From: Tellurirhabdus rosea
Lineage (GTDB): Bacteria; Bacteroidota; Bacteroidia; Cytophagales; Spirosomataceae
Assembly: GCF_026278345.1 (NCBI RefSeq)
Contig: NZ_CP111085.1
Coordinates: 3,179,501 to 3,243,500 of the forward strand
DNA length: 64,000 nt
Direction: 5' to 3'
Shown: positions 43,154 through 51,609 of the stretch, piece by piece
How the letters are laid out: each line of letters opens with the position of its first letter
How positions within the stretch are numbered: the stretch's first letter is position 1
Program-made: the position numbers and the translations under genes
Notes under the pieces: generated by a model
What the model was told of the DNA's origin: nothing
The model's input: only the letters and a program-made list of their open reading frames with translations
Database searches by the model: none

Positions 43154-43254
43154 GCGTTTAAGGTTTAAAGTTTAAAGTTAAAGGCGTAAGAGGACAGGCC
43201 AATTCTGAACCATCAGGCGCCGGGCGTTAAACGTTGAACGTTAGACGTTAAACG
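43154..43254. repeat. Imperfect inverted repeat between rplM and rpsI
   Basis: Arms 43154-43186 and 43222-43254 are built from GTTTAA/GTTTAAC-like hexamers and match as inverted repeats at roughly three quarters of positions. The right arm ends 5 bases before the rpsI start. Confidence 0.6.
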
Positions 43255-43259
43255 AAAAA

Positions 43260-43646
43260 ATGGAAAGAATCAACGCATTAGGTCGTCGTAAAACTGCGGT
43301 TGCCCGTGTGTACCTTTCGGTGGGTAGCGGCAATATCGTGGTGAACGGCAAGGACTTCAAGCAGTACTTCCCGCAGGACGTGCTGCAAATCATCCTGAAG
43401 CAGCCGCTGACCACCATCAACGCCCCGGAAGGCTACGATGTGAAGGTCAACGTAAAAGGCGGCGGCATCACCGGCCAGGCTGAAGCGACGCGTATGGGGA
43501 TTGCCCGCGCGCTCTGCGAATACAGCCCCGACTTCCGTCCGGCCCTGAAGAAGGAAGGCTTCCTGACCCGTGACTCACGCATGGTAGAACGGAAAAAGTA
43601 CGGTCGCGCCAAAGCCCGCCGTCGGTTCCAGTTCTCGAAGCGTTAA
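43260..43646 (+). CDS. rpsI: 30S ribosomal protein S9
   Basis: A 128-residue S9. Signature parts are [40 protein letters not shown], and the C-terminal basic tail [19 protein letters not shown] that reaches the P-site tRNA. Length is standard. It lies 114 bases after rplM, and the gap is filled by an inverted repeat. Confidence 0.98.
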   Translation: MERINALGRRKTAVARVYLSVGSGNIVVNGKDFKQYFPQDVLQIILKQPLTTINAPEGYDVKVNVKGGGITGQAEATRMGIARALCEYSPDFRPALKKEGFLTRDSRMVERKKYGRAKARRRFQFSKR

Positions 43647-43649
43647 TAT

Positions 43650-43727
43650 GGGTTTATGGTTTATAGTCAATAGTTTATGGTTACGGTTTTCAGTAACTCT
43701 AAACTTTAAACCATAAACACTAAACTC
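43650..43727. repeat. Imperfect inverted repeat between rpsI and rpsB
   Basis: Arms 43650-43682 and 43695-43727 consist of GTTTATGGTTTATAG-like units and are complementary at about three quarters of positions. The element begins 4 bases after the rpsI stop. A run of TTCATTATTCATT units precedes the rpsB start. Confidence 0.6.
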
Positions 43728-43811
43728 ATTTTCGTCCAGACCGCACTTACTCGATGCCGACGTGCGGTGCTGCGTATTTCATCATTCATTATTCATTGTT
43801 CATTTAAAAAA

Positions 43812-44645
43812 ATGGCACAAGTAGAATACAAAGACCTTCTGGATGCCGGTGTGCACTTTGGCCACCTTACCCGGAAATGGGACCCCCGCATGGCTCCGTA
43901 CATCTTCATGGAGAAGAACGGGATCCATATCATCGACCTCAACAAGACGCTGGCGTCACTCGACGAAGCGTCCAACGCCATCAAAGGGATCGTACGTTCA
44001 GGCCGCAAGGTGATGTTCGTCGCCACGAAAAAACAGGCACAGGAGATTGTAGCTGACGAAGCACGCCGCCTGAAAATGCCGTACGTGACCGATCGCTGGC
44101 TCGGTGGTATGCTGACCAACTTCGCCACCATCCGCAAGTCGCTGAAGAAACTTCAGGGCCTGGAGAAGATGCTGAAGGAAGAAACGACGGTGAAAAACCT
44201 CGCCAAGCGGGAGCGCCTGACGATCAGCCGTGACAAAGAGAAAATGGAGCGTGTACTGGGCGGTATTGCCGACCTGACCCGCCTGCCGGCTGCTATGTTT
44301 GTGGTGGACGTGAAGCGCGAACACATTGCGGTTTCCGAAGCCAAGCGGCTTGGTATCCCCGTGTTTGCCATGTGCGACACCAACTCTAACCCGGACGCAG
44401 TAGATTTCCCGATCCCGGCAAACGACGATGCCTACAAATCCATCCGCCTCATTACGCTGGCGATTGGTAAGGCCATCGAAGAAGGTCTGGCAGAACGCAA
44501 GCAGGACAAGGACGACCAGCGTTTGCAGGAAGAGGAAGAAGCGAAGCGCGCCGTTGACGAAGCCGTCGAAGCTCCCGTAGCCGAAGGTGCCGAGTCAACT
44601 CCTTCCCTGGCCGTTTCGCCGGAAGAAGACCGGAACGACCAATAA
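43812..44645 (+). CDS. rpsB: 30S ribosomal protein S2
   Basis: A 277-residue S2 starting at ATG 43812 (MAQVEYKDLLDAGVHFGHLT). Family blocks MEKNGIHIIDLNKTLASLDE, DRWLGGMLTNFATIRKSL and PVFAMCDTNSNPDAVDFPIP are intact. The acidic tail of about 35 residues (EEEEAKRAVDEAVEAPVAEG) is a common extension. The longer upstream frame translates repeat DNA. It is followed by tsf, the usual partner. Confidence 0.97.
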   Translation: MAQVEYKDLLDAGVHFGHLTRKWDPRMAPYIFMEKNGIHIIDLNKTLASLDEASNAIKGIVRSGRKVMFVATKKQAQEIVADEARRLKMPYVTDRWLGGMLTNFATIRKSLKKLQGLEKMLKEETTVKNLAKRERLTISRDKEKMERVLGGIADLTRLPAAMFVVDVKREHIAVSEAKRLGIPVFAMCDTNSNPDAVDFPIPANDDAYKSIRLITLAIGKAIEEGLAERKQDKDDQRLQEEEEAKRAVDEAVEAPVAEGAESTPSLAVSPEEDRNDQ

Positions 44646-44720
44646 TTTTCCAAGCGACCGTAATGAGTTGCTAAGCTGATAATCAAGGACTAGCCCGTAG
44701 CTTAGCTATGGGCTATCCTG

Positions 44721-44799
44721 TTTAAAGGTTTAGAGTTTATGGTTTGGAGTTGTCCGGCCGCTGTGCCTGAACTGTAAACCATAAACTCTAAGCTTTAAA
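44721..44799. repeat. Palindromic element between rpsB and tsf with core
   Basis: Arms 44721-44751 and 44770-44799 match as inverted repeats at about 24 of 27 aligned positions (unit TTTAGAGTTTATGGTTT). The spacer TGTCCGGCCGCTGTGCCTGA (44751-44770) resembles the inward core of the elements at 4378, 6504 and 62821. A smaller hairpin TAGCCC..GGGCTA precedes it at 44690-44714. Confidence 0.8.
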
Positions 44800-44831
44800 C
44801 CATAAACTTTGAATTAGAAACACTACCAACA

Positions 44832-45668
44832 ATGGCAATCACTGCACAAGACGTTAACAGACTCCGCCAGGAAACCGGCGCCGGCATGATGGACTGTAAA
44901 AAAGCCCTGACCGAAGCCAATGGTGATTTTGAAGCAGCCAAAGATATTCTGCGCAAGCAGGGTCAGAAAATCGCCAGCAAACGCGCTGACAATACCACGT
45001 CGGAAGGAATCGTGCTGACCCAGGTGAGCGAAGACGGCACCACGGGCCGCGTCGTTGCCCTGGCCTGCGAAACCGAGCCGGTTTCAAAAGTAGCCGACTT
45101 CCAGAACCTCGCCCAGGCGGTTCTGACGGCGGCCGTTTCGACCAACGCCGCTTCGAAAGAAGACCTGCTGGCCGTAGCCCAGGCCGATGGCCGCTCCCTG
45201 CAGGATCACATCACCGACCTGATGGGTAAAATCGGCGAGAAAATTGACGTGATCTCCTACGAAACCGTAACGGCGGACAAAGTCGTGGCCTACAACCACT
45301 CCAACGGCAAACTGGGCGTACTGGTCGGCCTGACGAGCACCAACGGCACCGACGTGACCGAGGTGGGTAAGGACATCGCCATGCAGATCGCTGCCATGAA
45401 GCCGATCGCTCTGGACAAGGACGGCGTTGACGCTTCCATCGTTGAGCGCGAAATCGAAATCGGTAAAGAGCAGGCCCGCGCCGAAGGCAAGCCGGAAGCC
45501 ATGCTGGAAAAAATTGCCATGGGCAAACTGCAGAAGTTCTACAAAGAAAGTACGCTGCTGAACCAGGAATTCGTAAAAGATTCGTCGCTGACGATCGCCC
45601 AGCTGCTGGAGAAAACCAGCAAGGGCCTGAAGGTGTCTTCCTTCAAGCGCGTAGCCATCGGCGGCTAA
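44832..45668 (+). CDS. tsf: Translation elongation factor Ts
   Basis: A 278-residue EF-Ts. The N-terminal UBA-like domain and signature VNRLRQETGAGMMDCKKALT are intact, as is the following FEAAKDILRKQGQKIASKRA. It exchanges GDP for GTP on EF-Tu. Length is normal for the family. A strong terminator follows the stop, closing the rplM-rpsI-rpsB-tsf block. Confidence 0.98.
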   Translation: MAITAQDVNRLRQETGAGMMDCKKALTEANGDFEAAKDILRKQGQKIASKRADNTTSEGIVLTQVSEDGTTGRVVALACETEPVSKVADFQNLAQAVLTAAVSTNAASKEDLLAVAQADGRSLQDHITDLMGKIGEKIDVISYETVTADKVVAYNHSNGKLGVLVGLTSTNGTDVTEVGKDIAMQIAAMKPIALDKDGVDASIVEREIEIGKEQARAEGKPEAMLEKIAMGKLQKFYKESTLLNQEFVKDSSLTIAQLLEKTSKGLKVSSFKRVAIGG

Positions 45669-45687
45669 TCTTTTTGCCGGATACTCA

Positions 45688-45725
45688 AAAATGCCCCGTC
45701 TCTGGAAAGAGACGGGGCATTTTTA
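45688..45725 (+). terminator. Rho-independent terminator after tsf
   Basis: ATGCCCCGTCTCT pairs with AGAGACGGGGCAT around GGAA, followed by TTTTTATTT. The 13-base GC-rich stem and T run are a textbook intrinsic terminator. Confidence 0.93.
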
Positions 45726-45749
45726 TTTATGATAAGAATTTCATACTGT

Positions 45750-45757
45750 TATATTTG
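45750..45757 (+). promoter_or_regulatory. -7 box upstream of the sigma factor gene
   Basis: TATATTTG matches TAnnTTTG exactly. It lies 108 bases upstream of the sigma factor start, leaving a leader of about 100 bases. The -33 region (TTTA) is weak. Confidence 0.5.
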
Positions 45758-45864
45758 TTGTACAATCACTGGGTTAACGATTCGTAAAATGCATTGCCGG
45801 TACGCCCCCGGACGGGAACCAATCAGGGCAGGTTACTTTTTTGCCGCAACTACTTCTTACATGC

Positions 45865-46479
45865 ATGGTAAGCAAATCCATTGACAGTAAGCGAATGTCG
45901 GATGAGGAGTTGGTCAGCCTGTACATGAGTACGCAGAACAACTATTATTTTGACCGCCTTTACGAACGATACAGCAACAAAGTCTACCGGAAGTGCCTGA
46001 CCTTCACGAAGGATAAAGCCAGGGCGGAAGATTTCACGCATGACATTTTTCTGCGGCTCATCATGCGGCTGGGCAGTTACCGGGGGCAGTCCCAGTTTTC
46101 GGTCTGGCTGTATTCCATTACGTACAACTACTGCACGGACCAGCTGCGGATCGTGAAACGGCAGGGGGAGGTCGCCATCGACGAAAACATGGACTGGTCC
46201 GAAGACAATGAGGCCGAACTGGCTGAAATGGAAGTCCGCCGCCTCAAAAGCGCCATGCAGGGAATCGCCGCCGACGAGAAAGCCATTCTCCTGATGAAAT
46301 ACCAGGACGGGCTTAGTATCAAAGACATTGCCGCCATTCAGAAGGTAACCGAAAGCGCCGTCAAGATGCGGCTGAAGCGCGCAAAAGAGCGGCTGCGGCA
46401 GCGCTACCTGGAAACGCTGCTTTTCTGGCTGGTCCTTTTTGCCAAACTGATGACCCTGCTGAAGTGGCCTATCCGCTAA
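45865..46479 (+). CDS. ECF-type sigma-70 family RNA polymerase sigma factor
   Basis: About 204 residues from ATG 45865 (MVSKSIDSKRMSDEELVSLY); a TTG start at 45841 is possible. Region 2 is YERYSNKVYRKCLTFTKDKA with DFTHDIFLRLIMRLGSYRG and FSVWLYSITYNYCTDQLR. Region 4 is KYQDGLSIKDIAAIQKVTES with AVKMRLKRAKERLRQRYLE. The C-terminal 18 residues are hydrophobic (LLFWLVLFAKLMTLLKWPI), which is unusual and might anchor it at the membrane. No anti-sigma factor of known type is adjacent. Confidence 0.9.
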   Translation: MVSKSIDSKRMSDEELVSLYMSTQNNYYFDRLYERYSNKVYRKCLTFTKDKARAEDFTHDIFLRLIMRLGSYRGQSQFSVWLYSITYNYCTDQLRIVKRQGEVAIDENMDWSEDNEAELAEMEVRRLKSAMQGIAADEKAILLMKYQDGLSIKDIAAIQKVTESAVKMRLKRAKERLRQRYLETLLFWLVLFAKLMTLLKWPIR

Positions 46480-46482
46480 ACT

Positions 46483-46686
46483 ATGGAACTGTCGAAAAAT
46501 CCATTTGCTGAACTGGAGGCCGACGCCGTGTGTCCGCCGAACGTACGGGAGGAACTGCTCTCCGAGATTGACTTTATTCGCAACTCCCTGACGGTGGTTG
46601 AAGTGTGCACCGGCGATTTTATGGGCGCCGTTGTGCTTTTTCTTGAACTGGTCCAGAACCGGATCGATAGCCCCCCGGCGCCCTAA
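46483..46686 (+). CDS. Hypothetical 67-residue protein downstream of the sigma factor
   Basis: A small acidic protein (MELSKNPFAELEADAVCPPN, then VREELLSEIDFIRNSLTVVE and FMGAVVLFLELVQNR). It starts 3 bases after the sigma factor stop, so the two are probably cotranslated. Predicted helices and one weakly hydrophobic stretch (FMGAVVLFLELV) suggest a small protein-binding role, for example on the sigma factor (inference). No family is recognised. Confidence 0.7.
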   Translation: MELSKNPFAELEADAVCPPNVREELLSEIDFIRNSLTVVEVCTGDFMGAVVLFLELVQNRIDSPPAP

Positions 46687-46715
46687 CTGTAACTTATCTG
46701 ACTTAACTGCTGACT

Positions 46716-47540
46716 ATGGATCGCCTACCTGCCTTTGTTGATGTGCTGGTCAACACCTTTTCGACCCTGATTAATCAATTCATTGAGTTCGTTCCCCGGA
46801 TTCTGGGGGCCGGGTTTATCCTGCTGATCGGCTTTGGAGTGGCCAAAGCCGTATCGCTGGTGCTCCGCCGGGTGCTGGTGAAGGTTGGCTTCGACCGCAT
46901 CGGCGATAAACTCAACGAAATTGACTTCATTAAGCGCCTGAGCACCGGAATCAAACTGAGCGATATTGCCACCCGGGTGCTGTACTACTTCATTCTGCTG
47001 GTTTTCCTGATGGCGGCAACCGAGACCCTGGGCGTATCGGCCATCACGGATATGGTCAAGTCGCTGGTGGCCTTTATTCCCCGCCTGATCGCCGCGGCGA
47101 TTATGCTGCAGGTGGGCGTGCTGATCGCCGACGCGCTGCGTGGTGCGGTCGTGACGCTCTGCCAGTCGTTCAACATTGCTTCGGGCAAACTTTTGGGAAT
47201 GATTGTTTTCTTCTTTTTCTTAGTCGTAACGCTCATCAGCGCCCTTGGACAGGCGGGCATCAATACCGAACTGCTCGAATCAAGCTTTAATCTGCTGGTC
47301 GGCGGCGTTATTTTTGCCTTTGCGGCCGGTTACAGCTATGCTTCGCGGGATATTATGGCCAACATCCTGTCGTCGCTCTACAGCAAAAGCCGATTCAAGG
47401 AAGGGCAGACCATCCGGATTGGGGCCATCGAAGGCACTATTGTCAAGATCGACAGCACCTCGATGACCCTGCAGACGGGCGAAACCGTAACCATTGTACC
47501 CCTTCAGGCCCTGCAAACGCAGGTAGTGGAAGTTTTGTGA
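46716..47540 (+). CDS. MscS-like mechanosensitive channel family protein
   Basis: A 274-residue membrane protein with repeated TM-helix units: VPRILGAGFILLIGFGVAKA with VSLVLRRVLVKVGFDRIGDK, and VAFIPRLIAAAIMLQVGVLI with ADALRGAVVTLC, then a third segment SFNLLVGGVIFAFAAGYSYA. The C-terminal stretch RFKEGQTIRIGAIEGTIVKI with DSTSMTLQTGETVTIVPLQA resembles the beta-domain of MscS. It probably forms a tension-gated channel. Its stop overlaps the next start. Confidence 0.85.
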   Translation: MDRLPAFVDVLVNTFSTLINQFIEFVPRILGAGFILLIGFGVAKAVSLVLRRVLVKVGFDRIGDKLNEIDFIKRLSTGIKLSDIATRVLYYFILLVFLMAATETLGVSAITDMVKSLVAFIPRLIAAAIMLQVGVLIADALRGAVVTLCQSFNIASGKLLGMIVFFFFLVVTLISALGQAGINTELLESSFNLLVGGVIFAFAAGYSYASRDIMANILSSLYSKSRFKEGQTIRIGAIEGTIVKIDSTSMTLQTGETVTIVPLQALQTQVVEVL

Positions 47541-48469
47541 TGAAAAAACTGCTTCTAAGTTTGGTAATGACGGGCTTTGGCCTGTCGGCTTTTTGTCAGA
47601 CACCCGCCGACTCGGTGCGCGTGGATTCCCTACCTCCCGCCGCCAAAGAAGTGCTGCCGCCTCTCCAGCGGGATACTACCTACTGGAAAAAAAGCGGTCA
47701 GATGGGCGTGAACCTCAACCAGGGGTCGTTCAGCGACAACTGGACGGGGGGCGGGGTGAACTCTATTGCCCTCGGACTGGTGCTCAACGCCCGGGCCGAT
47801 TACCTCCGCGACCGGATCAACTGGACCAGCGAAGTGCAGTTTCAGTACGGGGTCGTGCGGAATGAAGGGCAACAGACCCGCAAGAACATCGACCGGCTCT
47901 TTGCCGATTCCAAGTTTGGCTACCGCATCAGCCGGTCCTGGCAGCTTTTTGCCTCCGGCAACCTGCTGTCGCAGTTCGCGCCGGGGTATCGCTACGAAAA
48001 TCTGACCGGAGGCGGCGAACGCCGGGTGCTGATTTCGGGGTTCTTCGCGCCCGCCTTTGTTACCGAATCCATCGGTTTCGAATATAAGCCAACCACCTAT
48101 TTCAACATGCAGCTCGGCGTTGCGACGCTCCGGCAGACCATTGTTTCGGACGATGCCATTTCGGTCGGCGAACCCAAACGGTACGGGGTTCCGGCGGGAA
48201 GGCGCGTCCGGACCGAAGCGGCCTTTCAGGTGGTGACCAACTTCGACCGCGACATTGCGAAAAACGTCAACTTCAAGGCGCGTTACCTCATTTTTGCCAG
48301 CTACGAGCGGATGACCTCCCTCGACCACCGGATCGACGCTTCCCTGACGGCCAAGGTCAACAGTCTCTTCAATGTCAACCTGACCACCATTGTGCTGTAC
48401 GACAAAGACCAGAGCCGCACCGTGCAGTATAGCCAGGGGCTGGCCATTGGGCTGCTGTATAAATTTTGA
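47540..48469 (+). CDS. DUF3078 domain-containing protein, exported
   Basis: About 309 residues with a signal peptide (KKLLLSLVMTGFGLSAFCQ). The mature part is predicted to be a beta-rich outer-membrane or surface protein (WKKSGQMGVNLNQGSFSDNW, YRISRSWQLFASGNLLSQFA, IGFEYKPTTYFNMQLGVATL) that fits the DUF3078 family of Bacteroidota. Function is unknown. The ATG overlaps the channel gene stop (GTGATG), so the two are translationally coupled. Confidence 0.85.
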   Translation: MKKLLLSLVMTGFGLSAFCQTPADSVRVDSLPPAAKEVLPPLQRDTTYWKKSGQMGVNLNQGSFSDNWTGGGVNSIALGLVLNARADYLRDRINWTSEVQFQYGVVRNEGQQTRKNIDRLFADSKFGYRISRSWQLFASGNLLSQFAPGYRYENLTGGGERRVLISGFFAPAFVTESIGFEYKPTTYFNMQLGVATLRQTIVSDDAISVGEPKRYGVPAGRRVRTEAAFQVVTNFDRDIAKNVNFKARYLIFASYERMTSLDHRIDASLTAKVNSLFNVNLTTIVLYDKDQSRTVQYSQGLAIGLLYKF

Positions 48470-48540
48470 AGAAATTGTTTGCCGAATAAAGATGAAGGAT
48501 TAATTTTCAGGTACTTAACGCACCTTAAACCGCTCCATTC

Positions 48541-48876
48541 ATGCTGAAAGAATTCAGAACCTTTATTGCTCAGGGCAATGTGCTGGACCTGGCTGTAGGA
48601 ATCATCATCGGTGCCGCCTTCGGCAAAATTGTCAATTCCTTCGTAGAGGACATCATCAATCCGATCCTTGGACTACTGATTGGCGGGGTGGATTTCAGCC
48701 AGCTGAAGCTTGTGCTGCGACCGGCAGAAGGCGCCGCGGCGGAGGTTGCCATTCGGTACGGTAACTTTCTGAATGTGTTGTTCCAGTTCCTTCTGGTTGC
48801 CTGGGCGATCTTCCTGCTCGTGAAGGTGACCAACCGCCTGCGTCTTTCCAGCTCGCTTCAGAAAGAAGTAGCCTGA
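48541..48876 (+). CDS. mscL: Large-conductance mechanosensitive channel
   Basis: A 111-residue MscL. TM1 ([20 protein letters not shown]) and TM2 ([20 protein letters not shown]) and the N-terminal amphipathic FRTFIAQG are well conserved. Typical MscL proteins have about 130-150 residues; here the protein stops soon after TM2 ([14 protein letters not shown]) and lacks the C-terminal helical bundle. The pore part is intact, so gating in response to osmotic downshock is expected. Confidence 0.95.
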   Translation: MLKEFRTFIAQGNVLDLAVGIIIGAAFGKIVNSFVEDIINPILGLLIGGVDFSQLKLVLRPAEGAAAEVAIRYGNFLNVLFQFLLVAWAIFLLVKVTNRLRLSSSLQKEVA

Positions 48877-48903
48877 GTCGTACCGTAATCAAAAAGTCTC
48901 AAG

Positions 48904-48926
48904 CCCCGCCCTGGCGGGGTTTTTTA
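48904..48926 (+). terminator. Rho-independent terminator after mscL
   Basis: CCCCGCC (48904-48910) and GGCGGGG (48913-48919) form a tight stem followed by seven T residues, separating the mechanosensitive block from the second dcw segment. Confidence 0.92.
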
Positions 48927-48972
48927 TTGGAAAGAAATTTGGGCTTTCCGGCGGGGAACAGCGTCGAAAGTC

Positions 48973-48980
48973 TAATTTTG
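48973..48980 (+). promoter_or_regulatory. -7 box upstream of murD
   Basis: TAATTTTG followed by CCCC fits the TAnnTTTG consensus exactly, 60 bases before the murD start. Together with the upstream terminator it implies the second dcw segment has its own promoter. No -33 TTG at normal spacing is seen. Confidence 0.5.
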
Positions 48981-49040
48981 CCCCTTAAATCACCACTAAA
49001 CCGGGAGCAGCCGACCCGAAACGGCTGCCTTACTTTGAGG

Positions 49041-50414
49041 ATGGATCGGAAGCCGTTACTAATCGTGCTGGGAGGAGGCGAGAGCGGAGTTGGAGCCGCC
49101 CTGCTGGGAAAAGCAAAAGGAATGGAGGTTTTTCTGTCGGACCGCAGCCCGTTGCAGGAGAAGTACCGCCGGATATTACAGCAGGAAGACATTCCGTTTG
49201 AAGAAGGACAACATACCGAGGAACGCATTCTGGCCGCTACCGAAGTGGTGAAAAGTCCCGGTATACCGCCTACGGTCCCCATCGTGCAGAAAATCAGGGC
49301 CAAAGGCATTCCGGTGATTTCCGAAATTGAACTGGCCGCCCGCTACACCACGGCAAAACTGATCGGCATCACCGGCAGCAACGGAAAAACCACCACCACG
49401 CTGCTGATCTACCACCTGCTCAAATCCGCCGGACTCAATGTCGGGCTGGCCGGTAACATCGGCGACAGCTTCGCCCGGCAGGTCATGGAGGACACCTTCG
49501 ACTACTTTGTTCTCGAACTGAGCAGTTTTCAGCTGGACGATATGTACCAGTTCCGGGCCGATGTGGCGGTGCTGCTGAACATCACGCCGGACCACCTCGA
49601 CCGCTACGAATACCAGTTTCAGAACTACGTCAACTCCAAATTCCGGATTGTGCAGAACATGCGCCCGGAGGATGTTTTCATTTATTATCAGGAAAATCCG
49701 GCGATTGCCGAAGAACTACCCCGGCGCGAGCTGGCCGTGCAGGCGCTGCCGATCTCGCTGGAAAGCGCGCCCCGGCCGGGCGGGTTTCTGCGGAACGGCG
49801 AACTGGTGGCTTCCGCCGCCCGGACGGAGCTTCGGGTTCAAACGGCCGATTTGCCGTTGCAGGGCAAGCACAACGCCCTGAACATGCTGGCTGCCATGCT
49901 CGCGGCCCAGGCCGTCGGGCTGTCGGAGGAAGCCATCCGGACGGGTCTGCAAACCTTCCGGAACGCACCGCACCGGCTGGAGCCCGCCGGAGAAATCAAC
50001 GGCATCCGCTTTATCAACGATTCCAAAGCCACCAACGTAGACTCCGTCTATTTCGCCCTCGAAAGCATGACAACGCCCGTCATCTGGGTCGCTGGTGGGC
50101 AGGACAAAGGCAACGACTACGCCCAGCTGGACAGCCTCGTAGGGTCGAAAGTTAAAGCTTTGGTTTGTTTAGGGAAGGATAATTCAAAGTTAATTAATTA
50201 CTTTACCGGAAAAGTCCCTGTCTTAGTCGAAACGCAGGAAGTCGACGAAGTGGTGGCGAAAGGATTGGAATTGGGCGAGCCCGGCGATGCGGTGCTGCTG
50301 TCTCCCGCCTGCGCCAGCTTTGACCTGTTCCGCAATTACGAAGACCGGGGCGAGCAGTTCAAAGCCGCTGTTCGTCGTCAGGCTGAAAAAGTCCGTACTC
50401 AACCAAAGCAGTAA
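49041..50414 (+). CDS. murD: UDP-N-acetylmuramoyl-L-alanine--D-glutamate ligase
   Basis: A 457-residue Mur ligase starting at ATG 49041 (MDRKPLLIVLGGGESGVGAA). The P-loop is ITGSNGKTTTTLLIYHLL, and further family parts are LELSSFQLDDMYQFRADVAV, NITPDHLDRY, PHRLEPAGEINGIRFINDSK and SPACASFDLFRNYEDRG. It adds D-glutamate to UDP-MurNAc-L-Ala in the cytoplasm. The frame extends upstream through the promoter but has no family similarity there. ftsW begins one base after its stop. Confidence 0.97.
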   Translation: MDRKPLLIVLGGGESGVGAALLGKAKGMEVFLSDRSPLQEKYRRILQQEDIPFEEGQHTEERILAATEVVKSPGIPPTVPIVQKIRAKGIPVISEIELAARYTTAKLIGITGSNGKTTTTLLIYHLLKSAGLNVGLAGNIGDSFARQVMEDTFDYFVLELSSFQLDDMYQFRADVAVLLNITPDHLDRYEYQFQNYVNSKFRIVQNMRPEDVFIYYQENPAIAEELPRRELAVQALPISLESAPRPGGFLRNGELVASAARTELRVQTADLPLQGKHNALNMLAAMLAAQAVGLSEEAIRTGLQTFRNAPHRLEPAGEINGIRFINDSKATNVDSVYFALESMTTPVIWVAGGQDKGNDYAQLDSLVGSKVKALVCLGKDNSKLINYFTGKVPVLVETQEVDEVVAKGLELGEPGDAVLLSPACASFDLFRNYEDRGEQFKAAVRRQAEKVRTQPKQ

Positions 50415-50415
50415 G

Positions 50416-51582
50416 ATGGTTCTCTCCGTTAAAGACTGGCTGAAAACGAACCTGGGTGGCGATTACCACATCTGGGGCGTTGTTCTGTTTCTGTCGCTGA
50501 TGAGCATGGCGGTGGTCTACAGCGCCACCGGCACCTACGCCTACTCGACCATGCAGGCGACCGAAACGTACCTGATCAAGCATAGCGCCCTGGTCGTTCT
50601 GGGAATCGTCGGCATGTGGTGGGTCCACCGGCTGAACTACGTCAGTTTTGCCAATTACTCCAAAATCGGGATGTGGCTGTCGGTATTTCTGCTGATCTAC
50701 ACGTTCATGTTCGGGGTCCGGATCAACGGGGCTCCCCGCTGGCTGGCCATCCCGATCATCGGGGCCACGTTTCAGCCCTCCGACCTTGCCAAACTGGCCT
50801 TGATTACCAACCTCTCGGCCATGCTCGCCAAACGGCAGCACATCCGCCCGGAAGAATACGAGCCCCGCCTGCTGATGACGATGATCTTCTGGATCGGCAT
50901 TATCTGCATGCTCATCATGCTGACCAACACCTCCACGGCCATCATGCTCGGCGCCACGTGCTTCCTGCTCATGTACATCGGCCGCGTGCCTGGCAAATAC
51001 CTCCTCTGGATGGTGGGCGTCTGCGCGTTTCTGGGCGCGGTAGGACTTGTGCTGGGCACCCGGTCCGAAACGGTGGTGAAGCGGATGGAGCAATATTACG
51101 AAGTTACCAAAGGCACCGGCCGCCCCAGCGACCAGGCGTGGGAGGCCAACATTGCCCTCGCCAACGGCGGCCTTGTCGGCCAGGGACCGGGCAACAGCCA
51201 GCAGCGCAACTTTCTGCCCCACCCGTATTCCGATTTCATTTACGCCGTTATCGTGGAAGAATACGGCACCGTAGGCGGCATTCTGACCATTCTGGCATAC
51301 CTCTACCTTCTCTGGCGGGGCATGCGCGCCATTCAGAGCAGCAGGCGGGCCTTCGGCGGATTGCTGTCGGCTGGCCTGACGTTTAGCCTGGTGGGGCAGG
51401 CGATGATCAACATGGGCGTGGCCGTTGGGCTCATTCCTGTGACCGGCCAGCCGCTGCCGATGCTCAGCATGGGCGGAACTTCAATGATTTTTACGGGCCT
51501 TTCCATCGGGCTGATCCTCAGCGTTAGCCGGGGCGAAGCCGACGAGAGCGCCATTTTAGCCACAGGTCGTTCCAAAGCCTAA
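50416..51582 (+). CDS. ftsW: SEDS-family septal peptidoglycan polymerase
   Basis: About 388 residues from ATG 50416 (MVLSVKDWLKTNLGGDYHIW) with ten predicted membrane helices. The long periplasmic loop and family motifs are present: VRINGAPRWLAIPIIGATFQ with PSDLAKLAL, GNSQQRNFLPHPYSDFIYAV with IVEEYG, and PLPMLSMGGTSM. It polymerises glycan strands from lipid II together with FtsI. RodA is the alternative name for the fold, but the dcw position supports FtsW. Confidence 0.96.
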   Translation: MVLSVKDWLKTNLGGDYHIWGVVLFLSLMSMAVVYSATGTYAYSTMQATETYLIKHSALVVLGIVGMWWVHRLNYVSFANYSKIGMWLSVFLLIYTFMFGVRINGAPRWLAIPIIGATFQPSDLAKLALITNLSAMLAKRQHIRPEEYEPRLLMTMIFWIGIICMLIMLTNTSTAIMLGATCFLLMYIGRVPGKYLLWMVGVCAFLGAVGLVLGTRSETVVKRMEQYYEVTKGTGRPSDQAWEANIALANGGLVGQGPGNSQQRNFLPHPYSDFIYAVIVEEYGTVGGILTILAYLYLLWRGMRAIQSSRRAFGGLLSAGLTFSLVGQAMINMGVAVGLIPVTGQPLPMLSMGGTSMIFTGLSIGLILSVSRGEADESAILATGRSKA

Positions 51583-51609
51583 CCGGACGGCCTGACGAGT
51601 AGACAGACT

